A stretch of 64,000 nt of DNA from Bacteroidota bacterium (GTDB lineage Bacteria > Bacteroidota > Bacteroidia > Flavobacteriales > Flavobacteriaceae): assembly GCA_024279425.1 (NCBI GenBank), contig JAJRRO010000133.1:136773-200772 (forward strand), given 5' to 3'. Below are positions 9,078-18,019 of this stretch, one piece after another; the stretch's first letter is position 1, and each line of letters begins with the position of its first letter. Position numbers and translations under genes: made by a program. The notes beneath the pieces were generated by a model. That model was not told where the DNA came from and searched no databases. It saw only the letters and a list, made by a program, of their open reading frames with translations.

Positions 9078-9611
9078 TTATTTATCTGTTCGTAACTTTT
9101 TCAATTCATCCCAACGGGGATCATTATTTTCTTTGTCTTCTCTTGTCTCTTTTGGGTGTAGCTCTTCCAGTTTCTTCAATGCCTCTGATTTCAAAGTGCC
9201 ATCCAGAACCCCTGGATGAACTCTTTTTTGTGGAACGGCCAAAACCAGCATTTCATAAACGTATTGCGCGATGTTCAATCGATGTTCGCTATGTGGAATA
9301 ATCAATATCTCATCGTTCTCATCGTTGTATTCATCACCGAATTTGACAACCAACTCCAAAGACCCGGAAATTTTTTGGTCATAGGGTTCACCGGTAGTGT
9401 CACAATCTACATTCACCGAGCCATCTGCCTGCATTTCAAGTTCCATCGTGGCGCTCATTGTATTCAAGACCACATGTAACCTTATGCTGGCATCGTTAAA
9501 CTCATTATATCCAAAAGATTCAAAGAACTTATTTTCAATAGTATAATCAAACTCGTGTTTTCCTTGTTTCAATCCTGAGAAAGGAATATTGAACTCCTTT
9601 TGCTTCATCAC
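9078..9611 (-). CDS. DUF177 (YceD-like) protein
   Basis: 177 residues. It belongs to the DUF177/YceD family found immediately upstream of rpmF in most bacteria and linked to 23S rRNA processing in plants and bacteria. Family features include the central region VNVDCDTTGEPYDQKISG, a degenerate form of the metal-binding-like CxCxR segment, and an acidic stretch EYNDENDEI. The C-terminus WDELKKLRTDK is also usual for flavobacterial members. It is the first gene of the rpmF operon and has a strong consensus promoter just upstream. Confidence 0.9.
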   Translation of the reverse strand: MMKQKEFNIPFSGLKQGKHEFDYTIENKFFESFGYNEFNDASIRLHVVLNTMSATMELEMQADGSVNVDCDTTGEPYDQKISGSLELVVKFGDEYNDENDEILIIPHSEHRLNIAQYVYEMLVLAVPQKRVHPGVLDGTLKSEALKKLEELHPKETREDKENNDPRWDELKKLRTDK

Positions 9612-9648
9612 TCCAACACTTGTTTTTAGTACTCCAGCCTACATAAAG

Positions 9649-9685
9649 GCGGGTGCAAAGATACTTTTTTTTTGATAATTGCCAA
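9649..9685 (-). promoter_or_regulatory. Bacteroidota-type promoter for DUF177-rpmF
   Basis: On the minus strand TTG at 9683-9685 and TATCTTTG at 9656-9663 are separated by exactly 19 nt, matching the -33 and -7 elements used by the primary sigma factor of Bacteroidota. Predicted transcription start is near 9649, about 38 bases before the DUF177 ATG. It is the best promoter in the window. Confidence 0.75.
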
Positions 9686-9760
9686 TAAACTCTTCCAAAC
9701 TTTTATAAATCGGCCATTACAATGATTAAATGAAGTACAAGCTAACCAAAAAAGCGCTTA

Positions 9761-9991
9761 ATGAGTGGATCTGGACATGTTCAGGATATGAACAATCGGC
9801 TAAACAAAACCGGTCACCGCCCATCGAATCGTCCAAAGTTCAAAACCGTATCGGAAGAAAAACTTGCCAAAATAAAAACCCGCATTAGGGAACGTTCCGA
9901 AAAGGAACAAAAAAAAGAATGGAGAGTTTTCATTGTTTTTGTGATTGTTGGGCCAATACCGGTAATTGCAATTTTTAGCTTATTTAACTAG
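9761..9991 (+). CDS. Small membrane-anchored protein of unknown function
   Basis: 76 residues: a basic N-terminal region (MSGSGHVQDMNNRLNKTG), a charged helix rich in Lys, Arg and Glu, then one hydrophobic helix near the C-terminus (FIVFVIVGPIPVIAIF). A tail-anchored inner-membrane topology is likely. Similar short proteins are widespread in flavobacteria, but no function is known to me. It is alone on the plus strand between two minus-strand genes. Confidence 0.65.
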   Translation: MSGSGHVQDMNNRLNKTGHRPSNRPKFKTVSEEKLAKIKTRIRERSEKEQKKEWRVFIVFVIVGPIPVIAIFSLFN

Positions 9992-10030
9992 GGTCACATG
10001 CATTGCCCTCCGACCTATACGCTTAATAAA

Positions 10031-11077
10031 TCAACGCCTTACTTTCTGTTTCCGCAATGGGTTTTCAGTCAATTGAAGATATTCTTGGCGGTTCTTAAAA
10101 ATGGAAATCGACTTAAAAAGAGCTTCTTTGAATGAACCGTTATCAGCTTTGCCCTTGCCTGCAATCTCATAGGCTGTTCCATGGTCTGGCGAAGTTCTTA
10201 CTTTTGAAAGTCCTGCCGTAAAATTAACCCCTTTCCCAAAAGACAAGGTTTTAAAGGGTATTAGCCCCTGATCATGATAGGCCGCCAAAATAGCATCGAA
10301 ATTCTTATAGGCATCGGAGCCAAAGAAACTATCCGCTGAATACGGCCCAAAAACCAAATGCCCTGCCTCCGACATTTCCTTGATGACCGGTTTTAGAATC
10401 TCATCATCCTCTTTGCCGATAATACCATTATCACCACTATGCGGATTTATTCCTAGAAGGGCAATCTTTGGCCGGCGAATGCCAAAATCCATTTGCAAGG
10501 ATGTTTCAATAATCCTTATTTTCGTTCTTATCAAAATCGGATTTATGGCCGAAGGTGCATCTTTTACCGCAACATGATCTGTGAGCAAACCAACTTTAAG
10601 TGTATCGGTAACCATAAACATAAGGCTTTCGCCATCAAGCTCTTGTGCCAAAAAGTCTGTATGGCCCGGAAAATTAAAATCTTCTGCTTGAATGTTTTTT
10701 TTGTTAATTGGAGCCGTTACCAAAACATCAATTTTGTCTTCTTTTAGTGCTTTGACAGCTGCTCGAAGCGATTTAATGGCATACATACCCCCTTCTTTGG
10801 TTTCTTGACCAAATTCTATTTTGGGAACTTCTTTCCAAACATTGACTACATTGATCTTACCTTCAATCGCTTTACTTGCATCATGTATTCCATTATAGTT
10901 GATTGGAATATGCAGCTCGTTCTTTTGGTGCGAAATGGTTTTGTTGGAGGCAAAAATAACGGGCGTACAAAAATCAAGCATGCGTATGTCCTCAAAACTT
11001 TTGAGTACAACTTCACACCCAATTCCGTTTAAATCACCAATGGATATTCCCACTCTTATTTTTCTGCTTTGCTGCAT
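10031..11077 (-). CDS. pdxA: 4-hydroxythreonine-4-phosphate dehydrogenase
   Basis: 348 residues, the family length. It oxidises 4-phosphohydroxy-L-threonine with NAD in the DXP-dependent pyridoxal phosphate pathway. The N-terminus RVGISIGDLNGIGCEVVLK is typical, as are the metal-ligand His motifs PGHTDFLAQ and AAYHDQGLIPFKTL and the C-terminal SPDHGTAYEIAGKG. It is divergent from ribE with 58 bases between start codons. Confidence 0.97.
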   Translation of the reverse strand: MQQSRKIRVGISIGDLNGIGCEVVLKSFEDIRMLDFCTPVIFASNKTISHQKNELHIPINYNGIHDASKAIEGKINVVNVWKEVPKIEFGQETKEGGMYAIKSLRAAVKALKEDKIDVLVTAPINKKNIQAEDFNFPGHTDFLAQELDGESLMFMVTDTLKVGLLTDHVAVKDAPSAINPILIRTKIRIIETSLQMDFGIRRPKIALLGINPHSGDNGIIGKEDDEILKPVIKEMSEAGHLVFGPYSADSFFGSDAYKNFDAILAAYHDQGLIPFKTLSFGKGVNFTAGLSKVRTSPDHGTAYEIAGKGKADNGSFKEALFKSISIFKNRQEYLQLTENPLRKQKVRR

Positions 11078-11085
11078 TATATCTT

Positions 11086-11093
11086 TACCTTTG
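11086..11093 (+). promoter_or_regulatory. Candidate -7 element for ribE
   Basis: TACCTTTG matches TAnnTTTG exactly and lies about 43 bases before the ribE start. A TTTG at 11068-11071 is only 14 nt upstream, closer than ideal, so the -33 element is doubtful. No FMN riboswitch fits in the short leader. Confidence 0.4.
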
Positions 11094-11135
11094 TATCTTC
11101 TTTAGAAGCACAAAACTACTTAATTTAAACGACAC

Positions 11136-11720
11136 ATGTTTACGGGAATTATCGAATCTTTGGGTGTAGTACACCAATTGGATCAGGAAGGTGGAAATCT
11201 TCATATTAGCATAAATTCAGCCATTACTCCTGCGCTGAAAATTGACCAAAGTGTGGCCCACAATGGTGTTTGCTTAACGGTTGTTTCTATCAGTGGTGAT
11301 ACCTACACTGTAACAGCCATCGAAGAGACCTTGCAGAAAACCAATTTGGGCGAACTGCAAGTAGGTGACAAAATAAACTTGGAAAGGGCTATGATCCTCG
11401 GGTCGCGTCTAGATGGTCATATTGTTCAAGGTCATGTTGACCAAACCGGCAAGTGTATCGCTGTTGTCGAAAAAGACGGAAGCTGGTTCTTTACATTTGA
11501 ATATGGTACAGCCCATAATAATGTGACCATTGAAAAAGGCTCTATTACCATTGATGGGGTAAGTTTAACCGTTGTGAATTCTGGCAAGAACACTTTTAGC
11601 GTGGCTATCATACCGTATACCTATGAGCATACACGTTTTAATACGTATAAGGTCGGAAGTGCGGTAAATCTTGAATTTGACGTTATTGGGAAATATGTTG
11701 CCCGGTTGATGCATCTTTGA
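11136..11720 (+). CDS. ribE: Riboflavin synthase
   Basis: 194 residues forming two lumazine-binding repeats. It dismutates two 6,7-dimethyl-8-ribityllumazine molecules into riboflavin and a pyrimidinedione. Repeat 1 starts MFTGIIESLGVV with the motif VAHNGVCLTV; repeat 2 has LDGHIVQGHVDQTG and ITIDGVSLTVV. The length is slightly short but complete. It is monocistronic, divergent from pdxA. Confidence 0.97.
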   Translation: MFTGIIESLGVVHQLDQEGGNLHISINSAITPALKIDQSVAHNGVCLTVVSISGDTYTVTAIEETLQKTNLGELQVGDKINLERAMILGSRLDGHIVQGHVDQTGKCIAVVEKDGSWFFTFEYGTAHNNVTIEKGSITIDGVSLTVVNSGKNTFSVAIIPYTYEHTRFNTYKVGSAVNLEFDVIGKYVARLMHL

Positions 11721-11785
11721 AAGTGCCGATGTATAAGTTGAGAAAGAAATCTATCCGTTTCATTTTGCTATCAAAGACAAAGCTG

Positions 11786-12874
11786 TTATACTTTAATAAA
11801 AATCTTCTTTTTATACATTACATAAGCAAGTAGCACATAGAAACTCACTACTGTAAGTCCGTATAATAGCGAAGAGAGTTCCATTGGCATAAAGTCTTGG
11901 ACGTAAACGTTCTGAAAGAGCCAACCGTGCACTGAAGTTTCCCCATCAACCTTTATCGAGTAGAATAATTTGGAAACAAAACTGGAAAGGAAATATACGG
12001 TTATGGCATTGGCACCGGCATATTTGAATATACTCCCAAACTTCAATCCCTTAACATCGGACAAGTAATAAATGAGGGCCAAGAGTATGTTCGCCCAACC
12101 TGCAGTTACGAGTACAAAACTACTTGACCATAATGCCTTGTTTATCGGGAATGCCAAATCCCACAAATGGCCAAAAATAAGCATGGCAACACCTAATATA
12201 ATAAGCGTAATTTCTTTCTTTTCTTTTTGAGAAGTTAAAATAAGACCGGTGAATATCCCTAATAATGCAGAGGCAATGGATGGTAAGGTGCTCAATAATC
12301 CTTCTGGGTCATAATCCGCTTTATAACTATGGGTTCCAAAGACATTTACATCTAAATAATTGGCCAGATTGTTAGGTGCGCGTTCAAAGGTAGATTCCAC
12401 TCCTTCTACTGGCACGTATCCCATTAACAGCCAATACCCAACTAATAGAACGGCACATATACCCAATAGTGATTTCCAATTGAAATTGATAAATAAAATA
12501 GCCGCAAAGAAAAATACAATTCCAATACGTTGTAGAACCCCTGGAAAGCGGATAACCTCAACGTCCTTTATAAAGGGGAAACTAATGGTGAAAGCGCCCA
12601 AGAACAGCCCTAGACCTATTAGTTTCAAGCTTCGAACAGCGATTTTTTTATAGGTAGATATCGTCCCTTTTTTGTTCTTATATGCAAAGGCAATTGAAGT
12701 TCCTACAATAAAAAGGAAAAAAGGAAAAACCAAATCAGTGGGCGTATAACCATGCCATTTCGCATGCAAAAACGGCGCATACACATTGGCCCAAGTACCC
12801 GGTGTGTTCACCAGAATCATTAAAACTATGGTTAATCCTCTAAATATATCAACTGAAATTACCCTGTTCTGCAT
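11786..12874 (-). CDS. NagX-like membrane acyltransferase (HGSNAT/DUF5009 family)
   Basis: 362 residues with about ten membrane helices. The N-terminus VISVDIFRGLTIVLMILVN and the family signature HAKWHGYTPTDLVFPFFLF followed by VGTSIAF belong to proteins related to heparan-alpha-glucosaminide N-acetyltransferase. Members are thought to move acetyl groups across the inner membrane to amino sugars, though most are untested. It is 9 bases downstream of a Na+/solute symporter, last in a three-gene minus-strand operon, so it probably acts on the same imported glycan component. Substrate is inference. Confidence 0.88.
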   Translation of the reverse strand: MQNRVISVDIFRGLTIVLMILVNTPGTWANVYAPFLHAKWHGYTPTDLVFPFFLFIVGTSIAFAYKNKKGTISTYKKIAVRSLKLIGLGLFLGAFTISFPFIKDVEVIRFPGVLQRIGIVFFFAAILFINFNWKSLLGICAVLLVGYWLLMGYVPVEGVESTFERAPNNLANYLDVNVFGTHSYKADYDPEGLLSTLPSIASALLGIFTGLILTSQKEKKEITLIILGVAMLIFGHLWDLAFPINKALWSSSFVLVTAGWANILLALIYYLSDVKGLKFGSIFKYAGANAITVYFLSSFVSKLFYSIKVDGETSVHGWLFQNVYVQDFMPMELSSLLYGLTVVSFYVLLAYVMYKKKIFIKV

Positions 12875-12883
12875 ATCTCGTAT

Positions 12884-14716
12884 TTATAAAATATTCTCTT
12901 TCATTTTATTCCAGACTTTAGCCAAAAGAAAACCGGATATCACCGTCGCTACCGTCAACCAGATTGCCAACGAATAATTCCCATAAATCCAATTCCCTGT
13001 GGCGAACATAGCGCCATAAACCATAATACAACCTAAGATCATTGCTAAAATTCCCGATGGAACAGACCATTTCTCCTTTGAATCTTCAAGCTCCACGCCA
13101 TTCGCCTTTGCCTCATCAATGATTTTTTTCCACCCTGGCCCTCCCGGTTGGGTTTTTCTATAAAAACTTTCGAGAACTTCCTTCTTCTCTGGTTTTGTAA
13201 TAAAAGTCACAACTATCCATACTATACTTGTTACCAAAACAATCGTAGGAAATCTGGCCCAAGAAGGGAATACTCCTGTAATAACACTTCCCGATTCATT
13301 GACAAAACCAAAAAGTGAGTCTCCAAAAGAAGAATAGGTTAATATCAAACTAACTATTGCAGCAGCAAACATTACCGAAATCTCGCTCCATGCGTTAATA
13401 CGCCACCAAAACCATCTCAAAATATACACTAATCCCGTGCCCGCTCCAAACATAAGTAGTATATCGAAAAGCTGTTTGGCGTTGGTTAGTGATAAAGCCA
13501 TAACCGCACTTAAAACCATCAAAATAACCGTAGAAATCCTTCCTACACCCACAAGTTCTTTCTCAGAGGCATGCGGCTTAATTTGTTGTTTATAAAAATC
13601 ATTAACAATATATGATGAGCCCCAGTTTAATTGTGTTGAAATGGTGCTCATATAAGCAGCACCCAAAGAAGCCAAAACCAATCCGAGCAATCCACTTGGT
13701 AATTTAGTCAACATGGCTGAATATGCTAAATCGTTACCCAACTTGCTTTCCTCTATATTCGGAAAGGCTTCTTGAATACTCGAAATATCTGGGAATACAA
13801 CCAGGGAAGCCAAAGCTACTAAAATCCATGGCCAAGGGCGCAAGGCGTAGTGCATAATATTAAAAAAGAAAGTAGAAGCAATTGCATGATTCTCATTTTT
13901 TGAAGCCAGCATACGCTGGGCTATGAAGCCACCTCCTCCTGGTTCGGCACCTGGATACCATGAACTCCACCATTGAACAGCTAGGGGAATTATCAAAATG
14001 GATATTAAAGCCTCCGTGTCCGAAAAGTCGGGTAAAATGGATAATTTTCCTGCTACATTTTCATGAGATAACAATTTAGAAACACCTCCCACTTCAGGAA
14101 TGTTCACCAGATAGTACGCTGCTCCTACCGCACCAATTATTGCGACAAAAAATAGTAGGAAATCGGTATAAACAACTCCTCTAAATCCACCTACCGCACT
14201 AAAAACTACAGTAATCAAGCCCCCAATCAAAACAGTCTCAATTGGGGTCAATCCCAACATTATTCCTCCCATTTTTATTGCAGCCAAGTTCACAGCTGCA
14301 AGGGTTATGATATTAAAGACCAATCCCAGATATATTGACCTAAAACCACGAAGAAATCTTGCAGGCTTTCCGCCATACCGTAGTTCGTAGAATTCCATAT
14401 CGGTCAAAACATTCGACCTTCGCCAAAGTTTCGCGTAAATAAAAACCGTAGAAAGACCCGTTAGTAAAAAAGCCCACCATACCCAGTTTCCTGAAACACC
14501 GTTCGAGCGTACAATATCAGTTACCAAATTTGGTGTATCGGTAGAGAATGTAGTTGCCACCATTGAGAATCCCAAAAGCCACCAAGGCATACTTCGACCG
14601 GATAGAAAAAATTCTGAGGTATTTTTTCCCGCTTTTTTGGAGACATAAGCCCCAATTCCTAAAACGGCCGAAAAAATAATAATAATAAAGCTGTAATCCA
14701 GCGTACTTAGTTCCAT
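12884..14716 (-). CDS. Sodium/solute symporter (SSS family), copy 1
   Basis: 610 residues, roughly 13-15 membrane helices. The hallmark segments are FFLSGRSMPWWLLGFSMVA near the N-terminus, TDTPNLVTDIVR, and the core WWSSWYPGAEPGGGGFIAQR. It imports a small solute, usually a sugar or organic acid, with Na+. It resembles the gene immediately upstream along its whole length (same motifs, same C-terminal soluble tail with QPGGPGWKKI), so the pair is a tandem duplication. Spacing is 9 bases to the acyltransferase and 88 bases to copy 2. Confidence 0.93.
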   Translation of the reverse strand: MELSTLDYSFIIIIFSAVLGIGAYVSKKAGKNTSEFFLSGRSMPWWLLGFSMVATTFSTDTPNLVTDIVRSNGVSGNWVWWAFLLTGLSTVFIYAKLWRRSNVLTDMEFYELRYGGKPARFLRGFRSIYLGLVFNIITLAAVNLAAIKMGGIMLGLTPIETVLIGGLITVVFSAVGGFRGVVYTDFLLFFVAIIGAVGAAYYLVNIPEVGGVSKLLSHENVAGKLSILPDFSDTEALISILIIPLAVQWWSSWYPGAEPGGGGFIAQRMLASKNENHAIASTFFFNIMHYALRPWPWILVALASLVVFPDISSIQEAFPNIEESKLGNDLAYSAMLTKLPSGLLGLVLASLGAAYMSTISTQLNWGSSYIVNDFYKQQIKPHASEKELVGVGRISTVILMVLSAVMALSLTNAKQLFDILLMFGAGTGLVYILRWFWWRINAWSEISVMFAAAIVSLILTYSSFGDSLFGFVNESGSVITGVFPSWARFPTIVLVTSIVWIVVTFITKPEKKEVLESFYRKTQPGGPGWKKIIDEAKANGVELEDSKEKWSVPSGILAMILGCIMVYGAMFATGNWIYGNYSLAIWLTVATVISGFLLAKVWNKMKENIL

Positions 14717-14804
14717 AATTTGTCTATCCGAAAGAAGGTGTTATTTCTAATAATTTAGAACATAAAACAGCTCTTTCCCATACATTGATCAGTAGGTACA
14801 TCAT

Positions 14805-16613
14805 CTATAAAATATCATCTTTCATTTTACCCCATGCCTTAATCAATAGAAATCCTGAAACCAGTGCCACAGCTGTTAAGACAATTGCCGAAGTTGTCTT
14901 GCCATAAATCCAATGCCCTGTAGCGAACATAATCGTGTATATCAAAACAACCCCAATAAGCATCGCCATAATTCCTGTGGGCACGCTCCATTTTTCGCCC
15001 ATGTCAATTTCAATGTTATCTTCATTGGCCTCTTCAACCACCTTACTCCAACCTGGCCCTCCAGGCTGTATTTTTTTATAAAATGAACGCAGTACTTCCT
15101 TAGATTCCGCCGGCGTTGTAAAAGTTGCTACTATCCAAATAATTGTAGTAACTATCATTACAAAAGGAATTTCACCCCAATCTGGAAATACACCTGTTTC
15201 TGCAGCAAATAAGAATGCCCCTAAAGAGGTTGCTTTCAACGATATAGACAGAATTCCAGAAGCGAACATCGCCGAAATTTCAGTCCAGGCATTTATTCGC
15301 CACCAAAACCAACGTAGAATAAAAATGAGTCCGGTACCCGCCCCAAAAAGCAAAAGCATATCGAATATTTGCATGGCGTTTTGCATCAATAAGGCAAGAA
15401 TGGCACTGAAAACCATGAGAATCACAGTTGAAATCCTCCCAACTGCTACCAATCTTTTTTCAGAGGCATTAGGGTTGATTTGTTGCTTATAAAAATCGAA
15501 CACAATATAAGAAGAACCCCAATTCAACTGGGTTGAAATAGTACTCATGTATGCAGCAATTAATGAAGCCAATACCAAGCCCAAAAGACCGCTTGGCAAT
15601 TTGGTCAACATGGCAGAATACGCCAAATCATGGCCCAATTTATCTGCTGGGACGTTCGGAAAAGCTTCGGAAATACTTGCAATATCAGGATATACAACCA
15701 ATGAGGCCAAGGCAACCAAAATCCATGGCCAAGGGCGTAATGCATAGTGCATGATATTAAAAAAGAACGTGGCACCAATAGCATGGTTTTCGTCTTTAGC
15801 TGCAAGCATTCGCTGAGCAATATAGCCCCCTCCTCCCGGCTCCCCTCCAGGATACCAAGAACTCCACCATTGCACAGCAAGCGGAATTGCCAATAGTGTA
15901 ATTACTGCCTTTGTATTGCTAAATTCAGGAAGAATAGAAAGTTTGTCGGTGACATTTTCGTTGGCCATCAAAGCGGAAATACCCCCTACTTCCGGTAAAT
16001 TCACTAGGTAATATGCCGCGCCTATAGCACCGGCCATTGCAACAAAGAATAAAAGAAAATCTGTATATACGACCCCTTTAAATCCACCCAATGCACTGAA
16101 GGTCACTGTAATCAAGCCCGCACCAACAACCGTTTGCCATGGTTCTAGCCCCAACATAATTCCGCCAATCTTTATCGCTGCTAATGTAACCGCTGACATC
16201 GTAATTACATTAAAAATAACCCCCAAATAAATAGCCCTGAACTTTCTTAAAAAACTGGCCGGTTTACCGCCATATCTTAATTCATAAAATTCCAAATCGG
16301 TTTTTACATTCGATTTACGCCAGAGTTTAGCATAAACAAAAACGGTTAACATTCCCGTAATTAGGAAACACCACCATACCCAGTTCCCCGAAACACCATC
16401 TGTTCTAACAATATCGGTGACCAAATTAGGCGTATCGGTCGAAAATGTAGTTGCAACCATTGAAAGACCCAATAACCACCAGGGCATTGTTCTCCCCGAA
16501 AGAAAAAATTCTGAAGAATTTTTCCCTGATTTTTTGGAAACATAAATTCCGATTCCTAAAACAATTGAAAAGAAAATAATAATTAAGCTGTAGTCCAGAG
16601 TGCTAAGTTCCAT
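14805..16613 (-). CDS. Sodium/solute symporter (SSS family), copy 2
   Basis: 602 residues and a close paralogue of the following gene. It starts MELSTLDYSLIIIFFSI, almost the same as copy 1, and keeps FFLSGRTMPWWLLGLSMVA and WWSSWYPGGEPGGGGYIAQR. It is first in the minus-strand operon, so both copies are probably expressed together; divergence in helix loops suggests they take related but different substrates. It is divergent from the TauE/SafE gene with a 75-base gap. Confidence 0.93.
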   Translation of the reverse strand: MELSTLDYSLIIIFFSIVLGIGIYVSKKSGKNSSEFFLSGRTMPWWLLGLSMVATTFSTDTPNLVTDIVRTDGVSGNWVWWCFLITGMLTVFVYAKLWRKSNVKTDLEFYELRYGGKPASFLRKFRAIYLGVIFNVITMSAVTLAAIKIGGIMLGLEPWQTVVGAGLITVTFSALGGFKGVVYTDFLLFFVAMAGAIGAAYYLVNLPEVGGISALMANENVTDKLSILPEFSNTKAVITLLAIPLAVQWWSSWYPGGEPGGGGYIAQRMLAAKDENHAIGATFFFNIMHYALRPWPWILVALASLVVYPDIASISEAFPNVPADKLGHDLAYSAMLTKLPSGLLGLVLASLIAAYMSTISTQLNWGSSYIVFDFYKQQINPNASEKRLVAVGRISTVILMVFSAILALLMQNAMQIFDMLLLFGAGTGLIFILRWFWWRINAWTEISAMFASGILSISLKATSLGAFLFAAETGVFPDWGEIPFVMIVTTIIWIVATFTTPAESKEVLRSFYKKIQPGGPGWSKVVEEANEDNIEIDMGEKWSVPTGIMAMLIGVVLIYTIMFATGHWIYGKTTSAIVLTAVALVSGFLLIKAWGKMKDDIL

Positions 16614-16656
16614 TAGTTATATATTGGTTGATCGCTAAAGATAAAATTTTTTGGGA

Positions 16657-16664
16657 TACATTTG
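16657..16664 (+). promoter_or_regulatory. Candidate -7 element for the TauE/SafE gene
   Basis: TACATTTG matches TAnnTTTG and lies 25 bases before the GTG start. No TTG is found at the right distance upstream, so only the -7 half is supported. Confidence 0.4.
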
Positions 16665-16688
16665 CGCTTTGTTCGCTAAACAACATTT

Positions 16689-17444
16689 GTGCTTCTATCA
16701 ATACAAACAGATATTTCGACTTTTTCTTGGGTTCTAGCCTTAACAGCAGCTTTGGTTGTAGGTATTTCCAAGGCGGGGATCAAAGGTGTGGCGATTATCA
16801 ATGTTACGCTAATGGCATTGGCCTTTGGCGCTAAGGAATCGACCGGACTTGTGGTGCCGTTATTGATTTTAGCCGATATCTTTGCCGTTGTCTATTATAA
16901 CCGCCATACCCAATGGAAGTACATCATTCGATTTTTACCTTGGATAATCGTGGGGATACTCATTGGGGTTTTCATTGGTATTGATTTGGACGAGAACACC
17001 TTTAAGATATGCATGGCAGTCATCATTTTGGGGAGTGTGGTGATGATGTATTGGTGGGATCGCAAAAAGTCGAAAACGGTTCCCTCACATTGGGGTTTTG
17101 CAGGGTTTATTGGCATTTTGGCCGGTATTACAACTATGATAGGGAATTTGGCCGGGGCATTTAGCAATATATTTTTCTTGGCCATGCGTTTGCCAAAAAA
17201 CGAGTTTATAGGAACGGCCGCTTGGTTGTTCTTAATAATCAATGTAATTAAATTGCCTTTTAACATTTGGTTTTGGGGAACAATTACACCAGAAACATTG
17301 GTTATCAATTTAAAATTAGCGCCGGGGATATTCATCGGACTTCTTGTTGGTGTTCGTCTGGTCAAAATGATCAAGGAAGGGTTTTATCGCAAAATGATTC
17401 TGATTTTGACTGCTCTGGGAGCTATCCTTATACTATTCAAGTGA
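16689..17444 (+). CDS. TauE/SafE-family permease
   Basis: 251 residues with seven or eight membrane helices, starting from GTG. The motif ALVVGISKAGIKGVAI near the N-terminus and the second-half repeat GILAGITTMIGNLAGAFS are the two conserved TauE/SafE repeats. Family members export sulfite, sulfoacetate or other organic anions, but many are unassigned. It lies between the symporter operon and the catabolic cluster at 18020. A link to sulfur compounds is possible given the sulfatases, but that is inference. A strong terminator follows. Confidence 0.88.
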   Translation: MLLSIQTDISTFSWVLALTAALVVGISKAGIKGVAIINVTLMALAFGAKESTGLVVPLLILADIFAVVYYNRHTQWKYIIRFLPWIIVGILIGVFIGIDLDENTFKICMAVIILGSVVMMYWWDRKKSKTVPSHWGFAGFIGILAGITTMIGNLAGAFSNIFFLAMRLPKNEFIGTAAWLFLIINVIKLPFNIWFWGTITPETLVINLKLAPGIFIGLLVGVRLVKMIKEGFYRKMILILTALGAILILFK

Positions 17445-17479
17445 TTTTTGGTGCTCTGAAACAGGAACGCACAAATACA

Positions 17480-17507
17480 AAGGCCGCCTCGAGCTCGAAG
17501 CGGCCTT
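17480..17507 (+). terminator. Rho-independent terminator after the TauE/SafE gene
   Basis: An 8-bp GC-rich stem AAGGCCGC/GCGGCCTT with a 12-base loop that is itself self-complementary (CTCGAGCTCGAA), followed by ATATTTC. It lies 35 bases after the stop codon. Confidence 0.7.
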
Positions 17508-17528
17508 ATATTTCAAAATCGTTCTAAA

Positions 17529-17624
17529 TTACATTGTTCTAAAAAACGGATCCCGTATGCCATACGCATAACCAAGCAATACAAGAAATACCAAGACAAA
17601 TAAGAAACCGCCCAATTTCGACAT
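17529..17624 (-). CDS. Putative 31-residue membrane peptide
   Basis: The frame reads MSKLGGFLFVLVFLVLLGYA and ends GIRDPFFRTM: a short basic start, one hydrophobic helix and a polar end. It looks like the very small membrane proteins often missed in annotation. An overlapping ATG frame starting at 17639 codes for another 34-residue hydrophobic peptide, so the choice is uncertain. Confidence 0.35.
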   Translation of the reverse strand: MSKLGGFLFVLVFLVLLGYAYGIRDPFFRTM

Positions 17625-17639
17625 AATCCAATTTTGCTT

Positions 17640-18019
17640 TCATAATTGTGGTTTTAAATATCCTTTCTTCAATATTAAGCCTAGAAAACAGAACATATTT
17701 GGCTTTTGGATTAATCCCATACTTTCATCGACAAAACAAGTTTCATCGGCATTTAGACCGAAATACAGCTTAATTCATAGAATTGCCCGAAATAGAATAG
17801 TTGGGACAAACGGCTGATTTTGTGGATAAATAATGCGGGGAATTTCTAAAATTCAACGAAATATGGCCTAAAATGAAATATTTGTCATAGCGCCACAGGG
17901 CAAAAGTTCATGAAAATGATTGCTTGCACGTGTTTCTGTGAAGTAAAAGATTTATCTTTTCGTCTTATTTTTAAATGAATATCCTTTTGGGAGAATAAAA
18001 CCCAAGAACATATAATATA
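17640..18019. other. Upstream region of the catabolic cluster
   Basis: About 380 bases with no gene. It should hold the promoter for 18020. A near-consensus TATCTTTT (17953-17960) lies about 60 bases before the start, and a palindromic CACGTG occurs at 17928-17933, roughly 25 bases further upstream; either could be regulatory. No riboswitch or hairpin of note was seen. Confidence 0.3.

Noticed and set aside
11078..11135. FMN riboswitch before ribE
   Set aside because: The leader is under 60 bases and shared with pdxA; the conserved RFN element does not fit.
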